DNA from: Neocallimastix lanati (nom. inval.)
Taxonomy: Eukaryota; Neocallimastigomycota; Neocallimastigomycetes; Neocallimastigales; Neocallimastigaceae
Reading direction: 5' to 3'
Length of the DNA stretch: 41,533 nt
NCBI GenBank assembly: GCA_016946835.1
Contig: JACVTC010000343.1
Span: forward strand, 1-41,533
Each line of letters opens with the position of its first letter. The stretch's first letter is position 1. Positions 1-12,100 of the stretch are shown in pieces. A model generated the notes under the pieces. The model saw nothing but the letters and a program-made list of their open reading frames with translations. It was not told the DNA's origin and ran no database searches. The position numbers were made by a program, and so were the translations under genes.

Positions 1-504
1 ATTATAGATATTGATATTATTATTTTATATTTTTATTCCCCACAAATAAAATCAAATCTTAATTGATTAATAATAAATATTAAATATATTATAGTTTTTA
101 AATTTATTTTATATAAAATATAAGAATATTATATTAACATTCTTGATTAAAATAACTTTATTTTTCTGTAAAATCTTTTTAAATTTTGTTTGTTACTTTT
201 TTATATATTAAATAATTTAGTTTTAGTATATGAAAAAATAATATAAAATTATGTAAACAAAATTTATTAAAATAAAAATACTTATGAATTAGTTAATTTA
301 AATTAATATAAAATTTTAATTAATTAGTAATAGTAAATATTTTTTTTTTTAAATATGATAATAAAATGTAGAAAGGCTTTACATATTTATTTTTTTTCAA
401 AAAGTATAAATAAGTGAAGTTTTTCAATAATTAAAATGTAGACAGAAAAATATTGAAAATAAATAATTAAATAAAAATTCTAAAACCCGAACCATAACAC
501 TCTA
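1..504. repeat. LTR-like remnant left of element D'
   Basis: This stretch has no coding capacity. It contains GGCTTTACA followed by an A/T tract and TATAAATA-like sequence near 374-413, the same layout as in the neighbouring D-family LTR near 1062-1099. It ends near 499 with GAACCATAACA, resembling the D-family LTR end GAACCATACCA. I read it as part of a diverged related LTR cut by the window start. Its boundaries are not defined, and no target duplication can be checked. Confidence 0.35.
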
Positions 505-1286
505 TAATACAGAATGAACAAATAATACTAATTGTGCTAGAATAATATAAATTATTCTAACCTTATAGATTATTCTATTCTATATAATTGGAACTTTCCA
601 ATATTCTTCAAATATTACTAAATAGAAATCTTAAGTTAATAAATCACTAATTAACTTATAATTCCTTTTGAATTATCGATCCGATTCCATTATAATGTAT
701 TAAAAATCTTTAGCAAGAATATTGTCCTTGCCCACTTAATATATTAATATTATATTTCTTTGTATTATGTTATATTGAAAATAATCAAATCTATTTAATT
801 AGTTATTAAAATTTTCGTTATCAATTTAAATTTATTTTTAATTACTAAATTTAACTAAACCACAATAAAATATTCAGTATAATCTCTTTATTTTTATTTT
901 ATATATATTAGTATTAAACTATTATTAAATAATTAATAATTCAATAATATATAACTACTATTTATAACAATAATATTATTAACTAAAATAATAATTCAAT
1001 TTCAATTTAAATGTTTTATTTATAAAAATAATTAGTAATTAGTTTATTAAAAAAATAGTTAGGCTTTACAAATTTTAATTTGATAAAAAAATATAAATAC
1101 ATGTAATTTTAGTGAAATAAAATATAATTAATAACTTTCTTTTTATTAAATAAATAATTATATTATTATTTTTCTTTTATAAATTTAAATAAATAAATAT
1201 GATTTTAAAACAAATTATTTTTTTTATTGTAATTTTATTATTTGTGTTAATATTATTATATTCCTAAAATTATATGAACCATACCA
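505..1286 (+). repeat. 5' LTR of D'
   Basis: The 782-bp LTR starts TAATACAGAATG and ends GAACCATACCA. It aligns in reverse complement with the 789-bp LTR at 35006-35794. The left flank is CTCTA, not an A tract. The matching right flank is lost with the 3' half of the element. Confidence 0.85.
1092..1099 (+). promoter_or_regulatory. Possible LTR TATA box (D')
   Basis: TATAAATA lies 587 bp into the LTR, just after GGCTTTACA, and is conserved in the D LTR (reverse complement at 35196-35203). Position and sequence fit an LTR promoter. Confidence is limited because the background is very AT-rich. Confidence 0.35.
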
Positions 1287-1294
1287 TGAAAAAT

Positions 1295-1312
1295 TGGTGG
1301 AGATATCGGGAA
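1295..1312 (+). other. Primer-binding site of D'
   Basis: TGGTGGAGATATC begins 8 nt after the LTR. It corresponds to the 18-nt site of element D at 41206-41223 but with base losses in its second half. It would pair with a tRNA 3' end finishing ATATCTCCACCA. Confidence 0.7.
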
Positions 1313-1456
1313 TATAATAATAAATTAATACATTGGGGATAAAATTATAATATTAATAAAACAATATTTTTTTAAAAAAAGAAAACAATTTTATATTTTT
1401 AACTAATTATTATTAATTGTTAAAAATATTAATTAATATTAAATTAAACTAATATT

Positions 1457-1620
1457 CGTGCATAGATTTCCGGGTTAAGTTTATCCTACATAGTAATTGG
1501 GCTAGTAGGCTCTGGACTGCTATTTTTTATATTGAAAATAGTAACCGTGGCACACGCGTGGCATGACACCTTTCAAGAGGTAAGCTGCACGTCAGACAGT
1601 GTGTACTATCAGATTGCACG
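1457..1620 (+). other. GC-richer structured leader of D'
   Basis: This 164-nt block in the 5' leader is far richer in G+C than its surroundings and nearly identical to 40874-41037 in element D. CGTGCA at the start can pair with TGCACG at the end. It contains a hairpin with arms CTATTTT and AAAATAG. A packaging, dimerisation or translation signal is inferred. Confidence 0.55.
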
Positions 1621-1775
1621 ATTATTATAATTTAATAAGTGATTAATAATAATAAATAATTAATAATTTTATTAGTTAAAAGATTTATTTTTTTTTAATT
1701 TTTTTTATTTTTACTTTTTATAACAATTTATACATTACGAGGTTTAGCATTCTATAGATACAATAAATTTATTTT

Positions 1776-2682
1776 ATGGAACATCCAGTACTTCCAGTAC
1801 TCCAACAGAGAGTACTCCAGAAAGTAAGCTTAGCTTCAGAGAATTAAAGAAAGAATTAAAAGATTTGAAAAGCTTACTAAACAAAACCTTGACATCAACT
1901 CCGGGCAAATGAGTTAAAGGCATGGATAAAATACCAACATATCAAGGATCCTGAAACTATTTTTACTGCTTGTATATTAACGGCTTCTGGAGAACCAGAG
2001 AAATTATCCAAGAACTAGAAGATGGAAATGACCTTACTGAAGATGAAGATTCTGATTTCGATAGCGATAGTGAAGGAGAAGATGATGAAGAAGTGAATCT
2101 ACTACCACCTACCCAAGCCTTGATGAAATCATAAATCATCTGAAGACTTTCTATGGACTTAAAGAAGATCAAACAACTTGTTACGAGAATTGCGTTCCAT
2201 GAAAATAAAGAAGAACGAGAAAGTTAAAGATTTTAATGTCCGTTATAGATCTTTGTACCATAAATTGGATAAAAAGAGAAGAAGAAAAATTAGTGTTTTA
2301 GATTATGCAGATTCCTTAACCAATAATCCTGACGCATGGAGAAAGGTTATGCTTAAAGACAATATTTCTATTACTAAAGCATTCGCTATAGCTGAAAAGT
2401 TGATCGTTTATCTATTAAAATAGTACTGAATATTATGATAAGACTCGTTACAATCTCCTTAACTCTAAAAGTAATTTAATAAACATTTCAAATGATTTTA
2501 ACAAACCAAAAACCCACAAAAATGTATCTATAGAAAATCTCACTAACAAGATGAAAGAAATGAAAATTAGTACTTGCTGGTTTTGTAGCAATGAAGGACA
2601 TACCAAACGAAACTGTCCTAAATTAAATTCTATATTGGAAAATAACCGCAAGAAGTTTTATGAAAATTATTTAAACCACTAA
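1776..2682 (+). pseudogene. gag remnant of D' (frameshifted)
   Basis: This region matches the Gag of element D: the Ser/Thr-rich start, the acidic stretch, the LRELRSMKIKKNEK segment (open frame 2178-2423) and the CCHC zinc knuckle CWFCSNEGHTKRNC near 2577-2618. No single frame is open. The ATG context reads ATGGAACATCC where D has ATGAGAACATCC, and there are several further one-base losses. At about 2113-2122 this copy keeps TACCCAAGCC, giving a continuous frame where D has lost one C. It is useful for inferring where D is broken. It cannot make a full Gag as written. Confidence 0.8.
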
Positions 2683-2702
2683 AAGGGAGTAGAAGCACTC
2701 CC
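2670..2702 (+). promoter_or_regulatory. -1 frameshift signal of D' (gag-pol)
   Basis: The slippery heptamer T TTA AAC (2670-2676) is followed by 8 nt holding the gag stop TAA (2680-2682). A perfect 6-bp hairpin comes next: GGGAGT (2685-2690), loop AGAAGC, ACTCCC (2697-2702). It is identical in layout to element D. Confidence 0.75.
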
Positions 2703-3261
2703 ATCGTCAAAAAAATTGCTTCAGTCTGCCATCGTCCCAAACAGTTGACTTAAAAGAAGATGATGATTATGAAGAAATTGCTGATTTCCAAGAAGGTACT
2801 ACTACGGATTATTACGAAGATTTTGATGATGAGTCGGATGGTTCCAAAGAATTGGATTACTTAGTAAACGTTATAAAGAGAAAGGCAAATCCTAAAGATG
2901 AAGAGACTAGTGACCAAAGAGGAAAGAGGGTTCACGTAGTCTAAGAGATGATCCTAAGCCAATAGTTACTCCAGGTTTACGAAAACAACAAAAAGAAAAT
3001 CAATTAAGGGGAACATCGCGACCAGTCAAAAAGCCAACAACTCAATTACATCCTTCGATTATGGCTCAACCCAGAATAGAGAAAGAAAAGAGGATTGAGA
3101 AAGAGCTAAGAGATAAGGAAAGAGCTAGTACTAGTACTTCTGTGGAAAATAATAAAAATAGTATTGTTAATATTATTAATGAAGAAACTTCTCAGGAAGG
3201 AAATAATTCTAAACAAACTTTAAATAAATTAATTCAAGAAAATCATCAGAAAAGTCAACTT
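2677..3261 (+). pseudogene. 5' fragment of D' pol
   Basis: This matches the N-terminal, pre-protease part of the D Pol, with the acidic DDDYEEIADFQEG-like stretch, then the basic KRVH region and the AQPRIEKEKRIEKELRDKERAS segment. The last part is open at 3061-3303, but similarity to D ends at about 3261 and the remaining codons come from AT-rich DNA. There are one-base indels near 2730 and 2930. No catalytic domain remains. Confidence 0.75.
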
Positions 3262-4161
3262 ATAATTATAACTTTATTTAATTATATAATATTATTTATT
3301 TAAATATTATTAATAATTTATTAAACTCAATATTAAATAATCATTAATTTAATACAACAAATTTAATTAATTAATTATTATTTATACATTATAAAATAAT
3401 TATAGTTTATTTAATTATACATTTAATTATTAAATTTATTAGTCTTAATTATTTATTAATTAAATTGTAAACAAATATATTATGTATTCTAATATGTACT
3501 TAATAATGTATTCTGTATTTTGTTTATTAATATCATTATTATGTTATTTTCCTTATTTGTAAATTTATGATTTATGGTCGAAATATCTTTTATTATTTTA
3601 TTCTTTTATTTTCGATCAATTAAATTAGATTAGCTAATCGGTCAATTAGGGTTTTCCCAATCACCTTTTAAAAGTAATTGGTTTTACCTAATTGATACGA
3701 TGATCGATATGGATAGAATATCGATCAAAAATCTTATCTAGGTTTCTCTCTAATCTTTTCCTAGATAAGAGATTTGTTAAGATTAGAAAACTATTTTTAA
3801 TTTAACCTTATTTTTCAAAAGTATAATAAGGCTCTGAATTCTCTTTGAGAAATCAAAGTTATTATTATAACAATTATAATATAGTAATAACATTAATAAT
3901 TTTTTATATTTCTATTTTAAGTAAGTAAGTTTTAATAAAAACAAATTTAAAAAAAAAAAAAAAATAAAATAATCTTTTCTCTTTGACAATTTTGTGTTAT
4001 TAGTTTATTATAATTAGTTATAATAAACTCTCTCTTATAGAAGATAAGTATATTTATCTTTTTTTTGTTTTCTCAATTTAATAATAATTATTATTTAGTT
4101 ATTATTAAGTTGTAGTTAATAATTTAATTCTAATTAATTTTATAATTAAAATTATTACACA
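3262..4161. other. AT-rich gap, possible LTR with dense hairpins
   Basis: There is no gene. Between about 3620 and 3770 lie a 12-bp palindrome GATTAGCTAATC (3628-3639), TCAATTAGG/CCTAATTGA arms (3642-3650, 3687-3695), GATCGATAT/ATATCGATC (3702-3710, 3718-3726) and TCTTATCTAGG/CCTAGATAAGA (3732-3742, 3760-3770). The stretch ends TTACACA followed by five A and then LTR R1, the same junction pattern as elsewhere. TGTAA at 3466 could be the other end of an LTR, but I find no matching target duplication. Confidence 0.3.
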
Positions 4162-4166
4162 AAAAA

Positions 4167-5075
4167 TGATTTATACCTAATATTCTTAATCTACAAAAAT
4201 TAAATTTGCAGAAGTGAATAAAGGATAAATACTGAATAAAAATTGATTTAAGAATTTTAAAAAAAATAAATATGTTTATATTAAACACAAAATGTTTTAT
4301 TAAAAAAAAATTTATTTTTATTTTAATATTAATCGTTATTTATTTAATAATTAATTTTGTTTAAATTAATAAAATAATTGTTAAAACTAATAAAATAATA
4401 AAATGAAATATTTATTATTTATACTAATATATTTTAAATTTAATAATAAAATTGATTATTATAACTAATAAAATATTTATAATAATTTATTAACTAATTA
4501 ATAATAAAGAATAATTTATAAGAAATATTTACATGTTTTTATATTTTTCTTTGATTTTAAACTATTTACATTAAAAATAATAAAATTAATAAAAGAGAAA
4601 TAAAGAATAATTTATTATTAAATTAAACAATATTTACAATTAAAATGTTAATAAAGATGAGTTTTAAAATGTTATTTTAATTACAATTTGTTTATAAAAG
4701 TTGAGTGATAAAATAAATAAAATAATCATTATTATAAAAGTAACTTAAAAAATTATTTAACTATTTAATTTTAATTTGCGTTGTTTAATAAGTTTGTTTA
4801 TTTGTTGTTTATAATTTATTAAATATGTTTATTATTTTGTTTATTTGTTGTTTTAGAAAAATAATTATTTATTAATTTATTTTAGTTTTTAATTAAATTA
4901 TTAATGATTAATTAATTTATTATTATTTTATTTTAATTATCTTATTTAATTAATTTTTCTTAAATATGGATTTAATTTTTTTTAGAATGGATAAATTTTT
5001 GGGTTAAGCTAGAAAACTTTAACAAGAATTTGTTTTTTATTATTTATTTTAATTTAATAATTTTGTTATTTATCA
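4167..5075. repeat. Solo LTR R1
   Basis: This 909-bp repeat starts TGATTTATACC and ends TTATTTATCA, with TGAT/ATCA inverted ends. The same family recurs at 5080-6852. No coding sequence adjoins it, so it is a solo LTR or a very short relic. It is flanked by AAAAA on the left and AAAA on the right. Confidence 0.75.
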
Positions 5076-5361
5076 AAAATGATTTATACCTACTATTCTT
5101 AATCTACAAAATTAAATTTTGCAGAAGTGAATTAAAAGGATAATACTGAATAAAAATTGATTTAATGAATTTAAAAAATAAATATGTTTTATTATTAAAC
5201 ACAAAAATGTTTTATTAAAAAAATTTATTTTTATTTTAATATTAATCTTTATTTATTTAATAATTAATTTTGTTTAAATTAATAAAATAATTGTTAAACT
5301 AATAAAATAATAAATGAAATATTTATTATTTAAACTAATTTATTTTAAATTTTAATAATAA

Positions 5362-5543
5362 AATTGATTATTAATAACTAATAAAATATTTATAATAATT
5401 TATTAACTAATTAATAATCATAAAAAATTGATTATTAAAAACTAATAAATATCTATAATAATTTATTAAATAATTAATAATCATACTTTTTGATTATTAA
5501 AACTAATAAAATATTTATAATAATTTATTAACTAATTAATAAT
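5362..5543. repeat. Threefold tandem repeat of ~63 bp in R2
   Basis: Three imperfect copies of a unit containing TGATTATTAA, ACTAATAAA and TAATAATTTATTAA stand in a row. The matching place in R1 (about 4450-4510) has one copy. Confidence 0.65.
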
Positions 5544-6065
5544 AAAGAATAATTTATAAGAAATATTTACATGTTTTTATATTTTTCTTTGATTTTAAAC
5601 TATTTACATTAAAAATAATAAAATTAATAAAAGAGAAATAAAGAATAATTTATTATTAAATTAAACAATATTTACAATTAAAATGTTAATAAAGATAAGT
5701 TTTTAAATGTTATTTTAATTACAATTGGTTTATAAAAGTTGAGTGATAAAATAAATAAAATAATCATTATTATAAAAGTAACTTAAAAAATTATTTAACT
5801 ATTTAATTTTAATTTTGCGATGTTTATAAGTTTGTTTATTTGTTATTTATAATTTATTAAATTTGTTTATTATTTTGTTTATTTGGAGTCTTAGAAAAAT
5901 ATTATTTATTAATTTATTTAGTTTTTAATTAAAATTATTAATGATTAATTAAATTATTATTATTTTATTTTAATTATTTTTATTTAATTAATTTTCTTAA
6001 ATATGGATTTAATTTTTTTTAGAATGGATTAATTTTTGGGTTAAGCTAGAAAACTTTAACATGAA

Positions 6066-6800
6066 TGTTAAAATTAAGATATAAAATAGTTTTATGATTA
6101 ATAACGTTACTAGGTTAATATGTTGAATTATATATTAATAATCCAACAATAATTAATTAATAATAATATAAAAATAATATAAGATAAATAGTTAAGTTAT
6201 TTAAACACTTAATATCTAAGAATATTTTAAATAATAATTTCTTTGAAGGATTTATGAAAATATTTATTTATTGAATTATTAGTATATAATTATTGTAAGT
6301 ACAATAACCTTACAAAGAACATAAAAGATAGATTTTTACATCTTTCTTTATACTTTGTAAGTTACATAATAATAATATTTAATTATAAGATATTAATAAT
6401 ATAGTAATATGAATATTAATAAAATATTAAGATAATAACAATATCGATATGTTTAAAATATTTAATATAACTAAATAAATTTAATTTATAATTATATAAT
6501 TAATTTGAATAATTAAAAATAGTAGTTAATATATATGATGTAAACATATATATAAACATAATATAAATAAATACATGTGACGTCATATGTAGATAATTGA
6601 AATTATTAATATAAATCTTATTTACTAATATTCTCAGAATTATTAGGCCTAAGATAATTCCTTAAATATTAAATAAGAATTTATATTAATTATTAATTAT
6701 TTAAATATATATATTATTTATAATTAAATAAATAATATTTGTTAACTATTGAAATGTAAATAACTGAAATTGAGATTTCAATTCAGTTATAATTTCAACA
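6066..6800. repeat. Solo LTR S nested in R2
   Basis: This 735-bp insertion starts TGTTAAAAT and ends ATTTCAACA. It is flanked on both sides by ATGAA (6061-6065 and 6801-6805), a 5-bp target duplication. R1 shows the empty site as TAAC-AAGAA-TTTG. Internal inverted repeats occur near 6308-6363 (CTTACAAAG/CTTTGTAAG) and 6760-6787. Its ends (TGTT/AACA) and its non-A target set it apart from the other families here. Confidence 0.85.
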
Positions 6801-6855
6801 ATGAATTTGTTTTTTATTATTTATTTTAATTTAATAATTTTGTTATTTATCAAAA

Positions 6856-7621
6856 TGATACGATATATTTTAAATATTCGTATTTACAATAGTTTTGGGC
6901 GCTACACTGGGGAATTGTATTAAATTATATATTCTAATAATAATATTAATTATTTATTTAATTATTTAAAATTTTTATTTTAGGATATTTGTTTTGTAAT
7001 ATTTTATTTTTATTTTATTTTATTTTTATTTTATTTTATTTTATTTTATTTTATTTTTATTTTTATCATATTAATTAACTATTAATAATTATAATTTAAT
7101 TATAATATTCTACAATTAATTACTTAAACAACTAATTTTATTAAAACTAATAACTAAACTACTATCTTAACTAATTAAAACATTTTTCTTATATTAAATC
7201 AACTATTACTAATTAACATATATCAATAATTTATTAACATTAAATCAACTATTACTAATTAACATATATCAATAATTTATTAACATTAAATCAACTATTA
7301 CTAATTAACATATATCAATAATTTATAACAAGTTTTTTTTTTTTTTTTTTTTTAATAATATTTTTATATATTTTTTTTATAATTATTATCTCTATATTAA
7401 ATCATAATTATTATATTTTATATAAACATTAATATAAAAGTTTATATTATAATAATTAAATTTTATACTATAATAATATTATTTTATATGATTTATAATT
7501 AATATAATTCATCATTTTTATATAATTAATTTTATAATAATATATATTTTACAAACTTTATAATTAATATAATTTAATAATAATTTTAAAGTATCATTAT
7601 TTTTCTTTTCATCTTGTATCA
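6856..7621 (-). repeat. 3' LTR of element B
   Basis: The 766-bp copy starts TGATACGATAT and ends TTGTATCA in plus-strand reading. It contains a (TTTTA)n tract near 7010-7065 and three copies of a 46-bp unit at about 7192-7328, against six in the other LTR. Confidence 0.9.
7192..7328. repeat. 46-bp tandem repeat, 3 copies (B 3' LTR)
   Basis: The unit contains ATTAAATCAACTATTACTAA followed by TTAACATATATCAATAATTT. Three near-identical copies are visible, the last ending TTATAACAAG. Confidence 0.85.
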
Positions 7622-7755
7622 GAACGCCCACGCTTTAGATCAGACTTCGTCCCTTGAAGTCTAAAGAATATTTGTATGAAATAATAAATTTTAAAATTTA
7701 TAAGGCATTATTTTTTTTTTTTTTTTTTTTTGTAATATAATTATATGATTATTAT

Positions 7756-7815
<60 letters not shown>

Positions 7816-7859
7816 GTTGTGATTTATTTTAAACTATTATTATTTTTTAAATATTAATA
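7622..7859 (-). other. B 3' untranslated region with PPT and hairpin
   Basis: This lies between the pol stop and the 3' LTR. Read on the minus strand, it ends GTGGGCGTTC against the LTR, the expected place of the plus-strand primer (polypurine tract), though it is not purely purine. A hairpin with 7-bp arms (7642-7662) stands 20 bp from the LTR. The rest is long T tracts (A runs in the transcript) around 7710-7732 and 7771-7813. Confidence 0.6.
7642..7662 (-). other. Conserved 3' hairpin beside the PPT (B)
   Basis: AGACTTC and GAAGTCT are perfect 7-bp arms around a 7-nt loop. The same 21 bases occur in element C at the same distance from its LTR, in otherwise diverged DNA. Confidence 0.6.
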
Positions 7860-9063
7860 TTAATCAGTGATTTCTACAAAACTACTTATATAAGGAATAA
7901 CATTTTTAAGATGTATATTTCTTTCGGCAACTTCATTAGTAATTGGATCACAAACTGTAACAGTATTAAATTGTTGCTTAACTATTTTTAATGGTCCAAT
8001 AAAATAAGGGTCCAATTTTCTTCTATTAAAATTCCTGATTAATACTAAATCTCCAGGTTTAAATTCACTTCTTAATCTTTTAATTTGTTTTCTTCTATCT
8101 TTCCATAGTTCATTAGCAGTTTCTATATTCTGAATAGCTTCATTAATCCATTTATTATGTGTAATAAATTTTCTTAAATAATATTCTTCCTCAGTTTCAT
8201 CTTCATGTTTTTGATCAACATTAATTGTAAGTTCGAAAGGTTGCAAATCCCTTCTACCATAAAGTAATTCAAAACTGCTATATTTTGTTACTTCATTCTT
8301 CGCTGTTCTAAGCGCCCATAAAGCACTAGGTAGAATATCATCCCAATCTTTATTATTTTTTCCTAAAAGCCGCAAATATTTTCCAATTTCTCTATTTCTA
8401 TTCTCAACTTCTCCATTAGAAGGTGGATGATACGTAGCCACATTATGTACATATACATCATGCAAATCGAGAAAAGCTTTAGTTTTATCTGAAATAAGTT
8501 GTGGGCCATTATCTGTAATTAATAACTCTGGTATTCCATGCCTCGAAAACACATTAATTAAAAATCTTATTACATCTTCAGATTCTGTTTTTTCTAATGG
8601 TTCAGCTTCCACCCATTTGGTAAGGTAGTCAACTAATACTATGATATATCTATTTCCTCTAGCAGTTGTATATAATGGACCAACTAAATCTAAACCAACT
8701 CTTGTGAAAGGCAATCCTGGTGGTGTTGGAATATCTTCAGGGTATTTATTTTGAGGCTGTGGCTTATACATTTGACATTTCTTACAACATTTTATAAATA
8801 TTTTTATATCTTTATTCATTCCTTTCCAAAAGTAATCTCTTTTTAATCTATGATAGGTTTTATAACAACCTTCATGTCCTACGTTATGTGCTAAATTAAT
8901 TAATTTCCATTTTTCTTTTTCATCAAAAATTACTCTTCTTAAATTATTATTTTGTTTATAATAAATAATCCCATCTATTTCTACAAATTTTTGTTTTATA
9001 TAATTATCAATAAAATCATTTAAAAATTTTTCATCATTATTATTATTTTCATTATTATTTATT

Positions 9064-9149
<86 letters not shown>

Positions 9150-12100
9150 GTAATCATTATTATTAGGTGTAACATTTATTACGAAATTTGTATCTAGATA
9201 TACATTATTGTTAGATAAAATATTTCTTGAGTAATTTTTATTTATATCATTATTTATTTTATTATAATGAGTATTTAACATTTCATTATTATCATCCTTA
9301 TGAAAGTTATTATTTGTAAAATTATTATTAATTTTATCAATTTTTAAAATATTATTATATTTCTTTTTTCCTATAGTTATACTTCTATGATCTTCTTGTT
9401 CATTTTTATTAAGAGATTTTTTGTTAATATTTTTATCAATATTCAAAATTTTATTGAATTTATTATTAATGCTTATATTATTTTGATTTACAATATAATT
9501 TTTTTCATTTTCATTTTCTTTTGAATTTTCATTTGTTGTACTCTCATTTTTTATATCTCTAAATAATACATTATTTTGAATTACATTATTATTTAATATT
9601 TCGGTTTTAAAGCTTGTTTCCTTTGTTAAATAATTATTATTTTTATATGCATCATGTATATTATTATATTTTGTATTATAATTTTCTTTATTTTCATTTG
9701 AATAGTTATTTTGAATAATGTTACAATTTTTTAATTTTTCATCTAAGTAATTAATTTTATTATAATTATTATTTTCATTGAGATTATTATTTTTATTCCT
9801 ATTATTATTTCCAACAAAATTATTTTCATTAGGATTATTGCCTTTATCATAATTGCTATTTTTATTACAATTGCTATTTTCATTATGATTATTGTTTTTA
9901 TTATAATTGTTATTTTTAATATAATTATTATTAGTATTAAAGTTATTATTTTTATTAAACCCATTAATTTCTATTTTTTTATCAGAGATATTATTTTTAT
10001 TATAATTATTATTGTTTTCATTCTCATATAATTTATGATTGTTTGTGATATTATTTATTTTTATTTTTTTAGATAAATTGCTATTTTTAATAGCATTTTT
10101 ATTGTCTATTTTTATAAATAAATTGTCATTAGTATTTTCCCTACTGATTTTATTTCTTGATTTATTAATTTCATTAGAATTATTATTTCTTATATTCTCT
10201 TTTAAAATAATATTTTTAATTGAATTATTATCTTTATTAAAATTGTTTTCCAAAATAATATTTTTATTTTCTTCTACATTCTTATTTTGTATATCTTCAC
10301 CAGAATTTAATCTTGAAAGTGCATCTGCAATTACATTTCTCCTCCCCTCTTCATATAAAACTTTAACTTTTAAAATACTGAATTCCGTAATCCATTTAAT
10401 ATGACGGCTAGAAGTAGGTTCTTTACTATTGAAAATATAAACTAAGGGTTTATGATCAGTGTACAAAATAGTTTCAAAATTATTACCTGTTAAAAATGGT
10501 CTAAATTTCATAACACAATAGTAAGCAGCTAATCCTTCCAAATCCGTAATACTATAGTTTAATTCTGCATTTACTAAGGTACGACTTTCAAAATAAATAG
10601 GCTTTTCATCATTATTCTCATCTAACTGAATAAGAACTCCACCAATACCATATTTAGAGGCGTCCGTACGAATAATAAATGGTTTTTCAAAAACAGGAGG
10701 TGATAAAATAGGTGCAGAAATTATTTTATTTTTTAATTCAACAAAAGCCTTATTAGTAGTATCAGTCCATACAAAAGGAACATTTTTTTTTGTAAGTTCA
10801 TATAATGGTTTAGCAATTTGAGCAAAATTATAAATGAATTTCCTATAATAGCCAATAGCACCTAAAAAAGAACGTAGTTGCTTAATATTTTTAGGAGGTA
10901 ACCAATTCATAATAACATTCACTTTTGAATCAATAGGACTAATTCCTTTAGTAGATAATTTGTGTCCTAATAATTCTACTTCTTCTTTAAAAAAATGACA
11001 TTTCTCTAAATTAATTTTTAATCCATTATTATATAGAATTTTGAAAACCTTTTCAAGATCTTTAATATGCTGATCCATTGAGGGAGAATACACAACAAGA
11101 TCATCGATATAGACAAAGACACAAACACCAATCAAGTCGAAGAATATTCGGTTCATCTCCCTTTGAAAAGTTGCGGGAGCATTACACAACCCAAAAGGCA
11201 TAACTTGAAAATTAAAATTACCATAAATAGTAGTAAAACACGTAATATCTCTATCATCAGGATGCATAGGAATTTGATGGTATCCTGAAAATAAATCAAT
11301 TGTTGAAAGAACTGCGGTGTTTCCTACATAATAAAGAATATCATCGATAATAGGAAGGGCATAGGCATCTTTCTTCGTACAATTATTTACTACTCTATAA
11401 TCAACGCACATTCTTACTTGACCATTTTTTTTTAACACAAGAACAACTGGTGAAGACCAAGGAGAATTTGAAGGAACAATTAATTTATTGTTAATGAGTT
11501 TAATTATTTCTTTTTTTAGAGCATCTGCTTGTACTTTAGAGAGTCTATATACTCTCTGTTTAACAGGGTGAGTACCAGGAACTAAATTAATTCTATGAGG
11601 AAATAATTTAGAATTACCTAAATCATCTGTTTTAACAGCTAAAATATCCGTGTATGATAAAAATAAAATTTTAATTGAATCTCTAATAGAAGAAGGTACT
11701 TCAGATAATATGTCGTGTACAAGCGAAATTTTCTTATCATTTTGCAGAGATTTTAAATCGACAAAAGATGAATTATCATCAGAAGTTATTAAAAGAATAG
11801 CGGGACAAATTTTTGAATCATTATTAAGAAATAACACATTATTATCAATAGAAAATAAATCATTATTATTAAGAACTTCATCATTAGATAATATTAAATT
11901 ATCAAAATCACTAATATTTATATTAGAAGTATCATTACACAAAAAATTTGAACACGCACAATAATTGATAATACCATCACAACGCGTAACATAATTTTCA
12001 GAATCATTTTTATTAATATTTAAATCATTAACATTAGAAAAATTTACATTATACATTAAATTAGAAAGTTCAATAAAATCACCATTATCATTTTTACGTA

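Larger units (their letters stand above)
505..3261 (+). mobile_element. Truncated D-family Ty3/gypsy element (D')
   Basis: This is a plus-strand copy of the 5' end of the element at 35006-41533. It holds the LTR (505-1286), primer site, leader, a frameshifted gag, the gag-pol frameshift signal and the start of pol. Similarity to D stops abruptly at about 3261, inside the region before the protease, and is replaced by plain AT-rich DNA. Protease, RT, RNase H, integrase and the second LTR are absent. It differs from D mostly by single-base losses, many in short homopolymers. Either it is a decayed copy, or base accuracy is poor near this window edge. Confidence 0.85.
5080..6852. repeat. Solo LTR R2, interrupted by LTR S
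   Basis: This second copy of the R1 family lies head-to-tail with R1 across four A. Without the 735-bp insertion S and its 5-bp duplication it is about 1033 bp. Most of the excess over R1 comes from a unit of about 63 bp present three times at 5362-5543 and once in R1. It ends TTATTTATCA, followed by AAA and element B. Confidence 0.75.

Noticed and set aside
7192-7328. Regular repeats that could suggest a CRISPR-like array
   Set aside because: The units are directly contiguous with no unique spacers, lie inside an LTR of a eukaryotic retroelement and vary between the two LTRs.
11650-11964. Plus-strand 104-residue frame opposite B pol, and similar ones at 10039, 12619, 18786, 29982, 30588, 37616 and 40386
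   Set aside because: All lie opposite conserved pol or gag domains and show no independent conserved motif.
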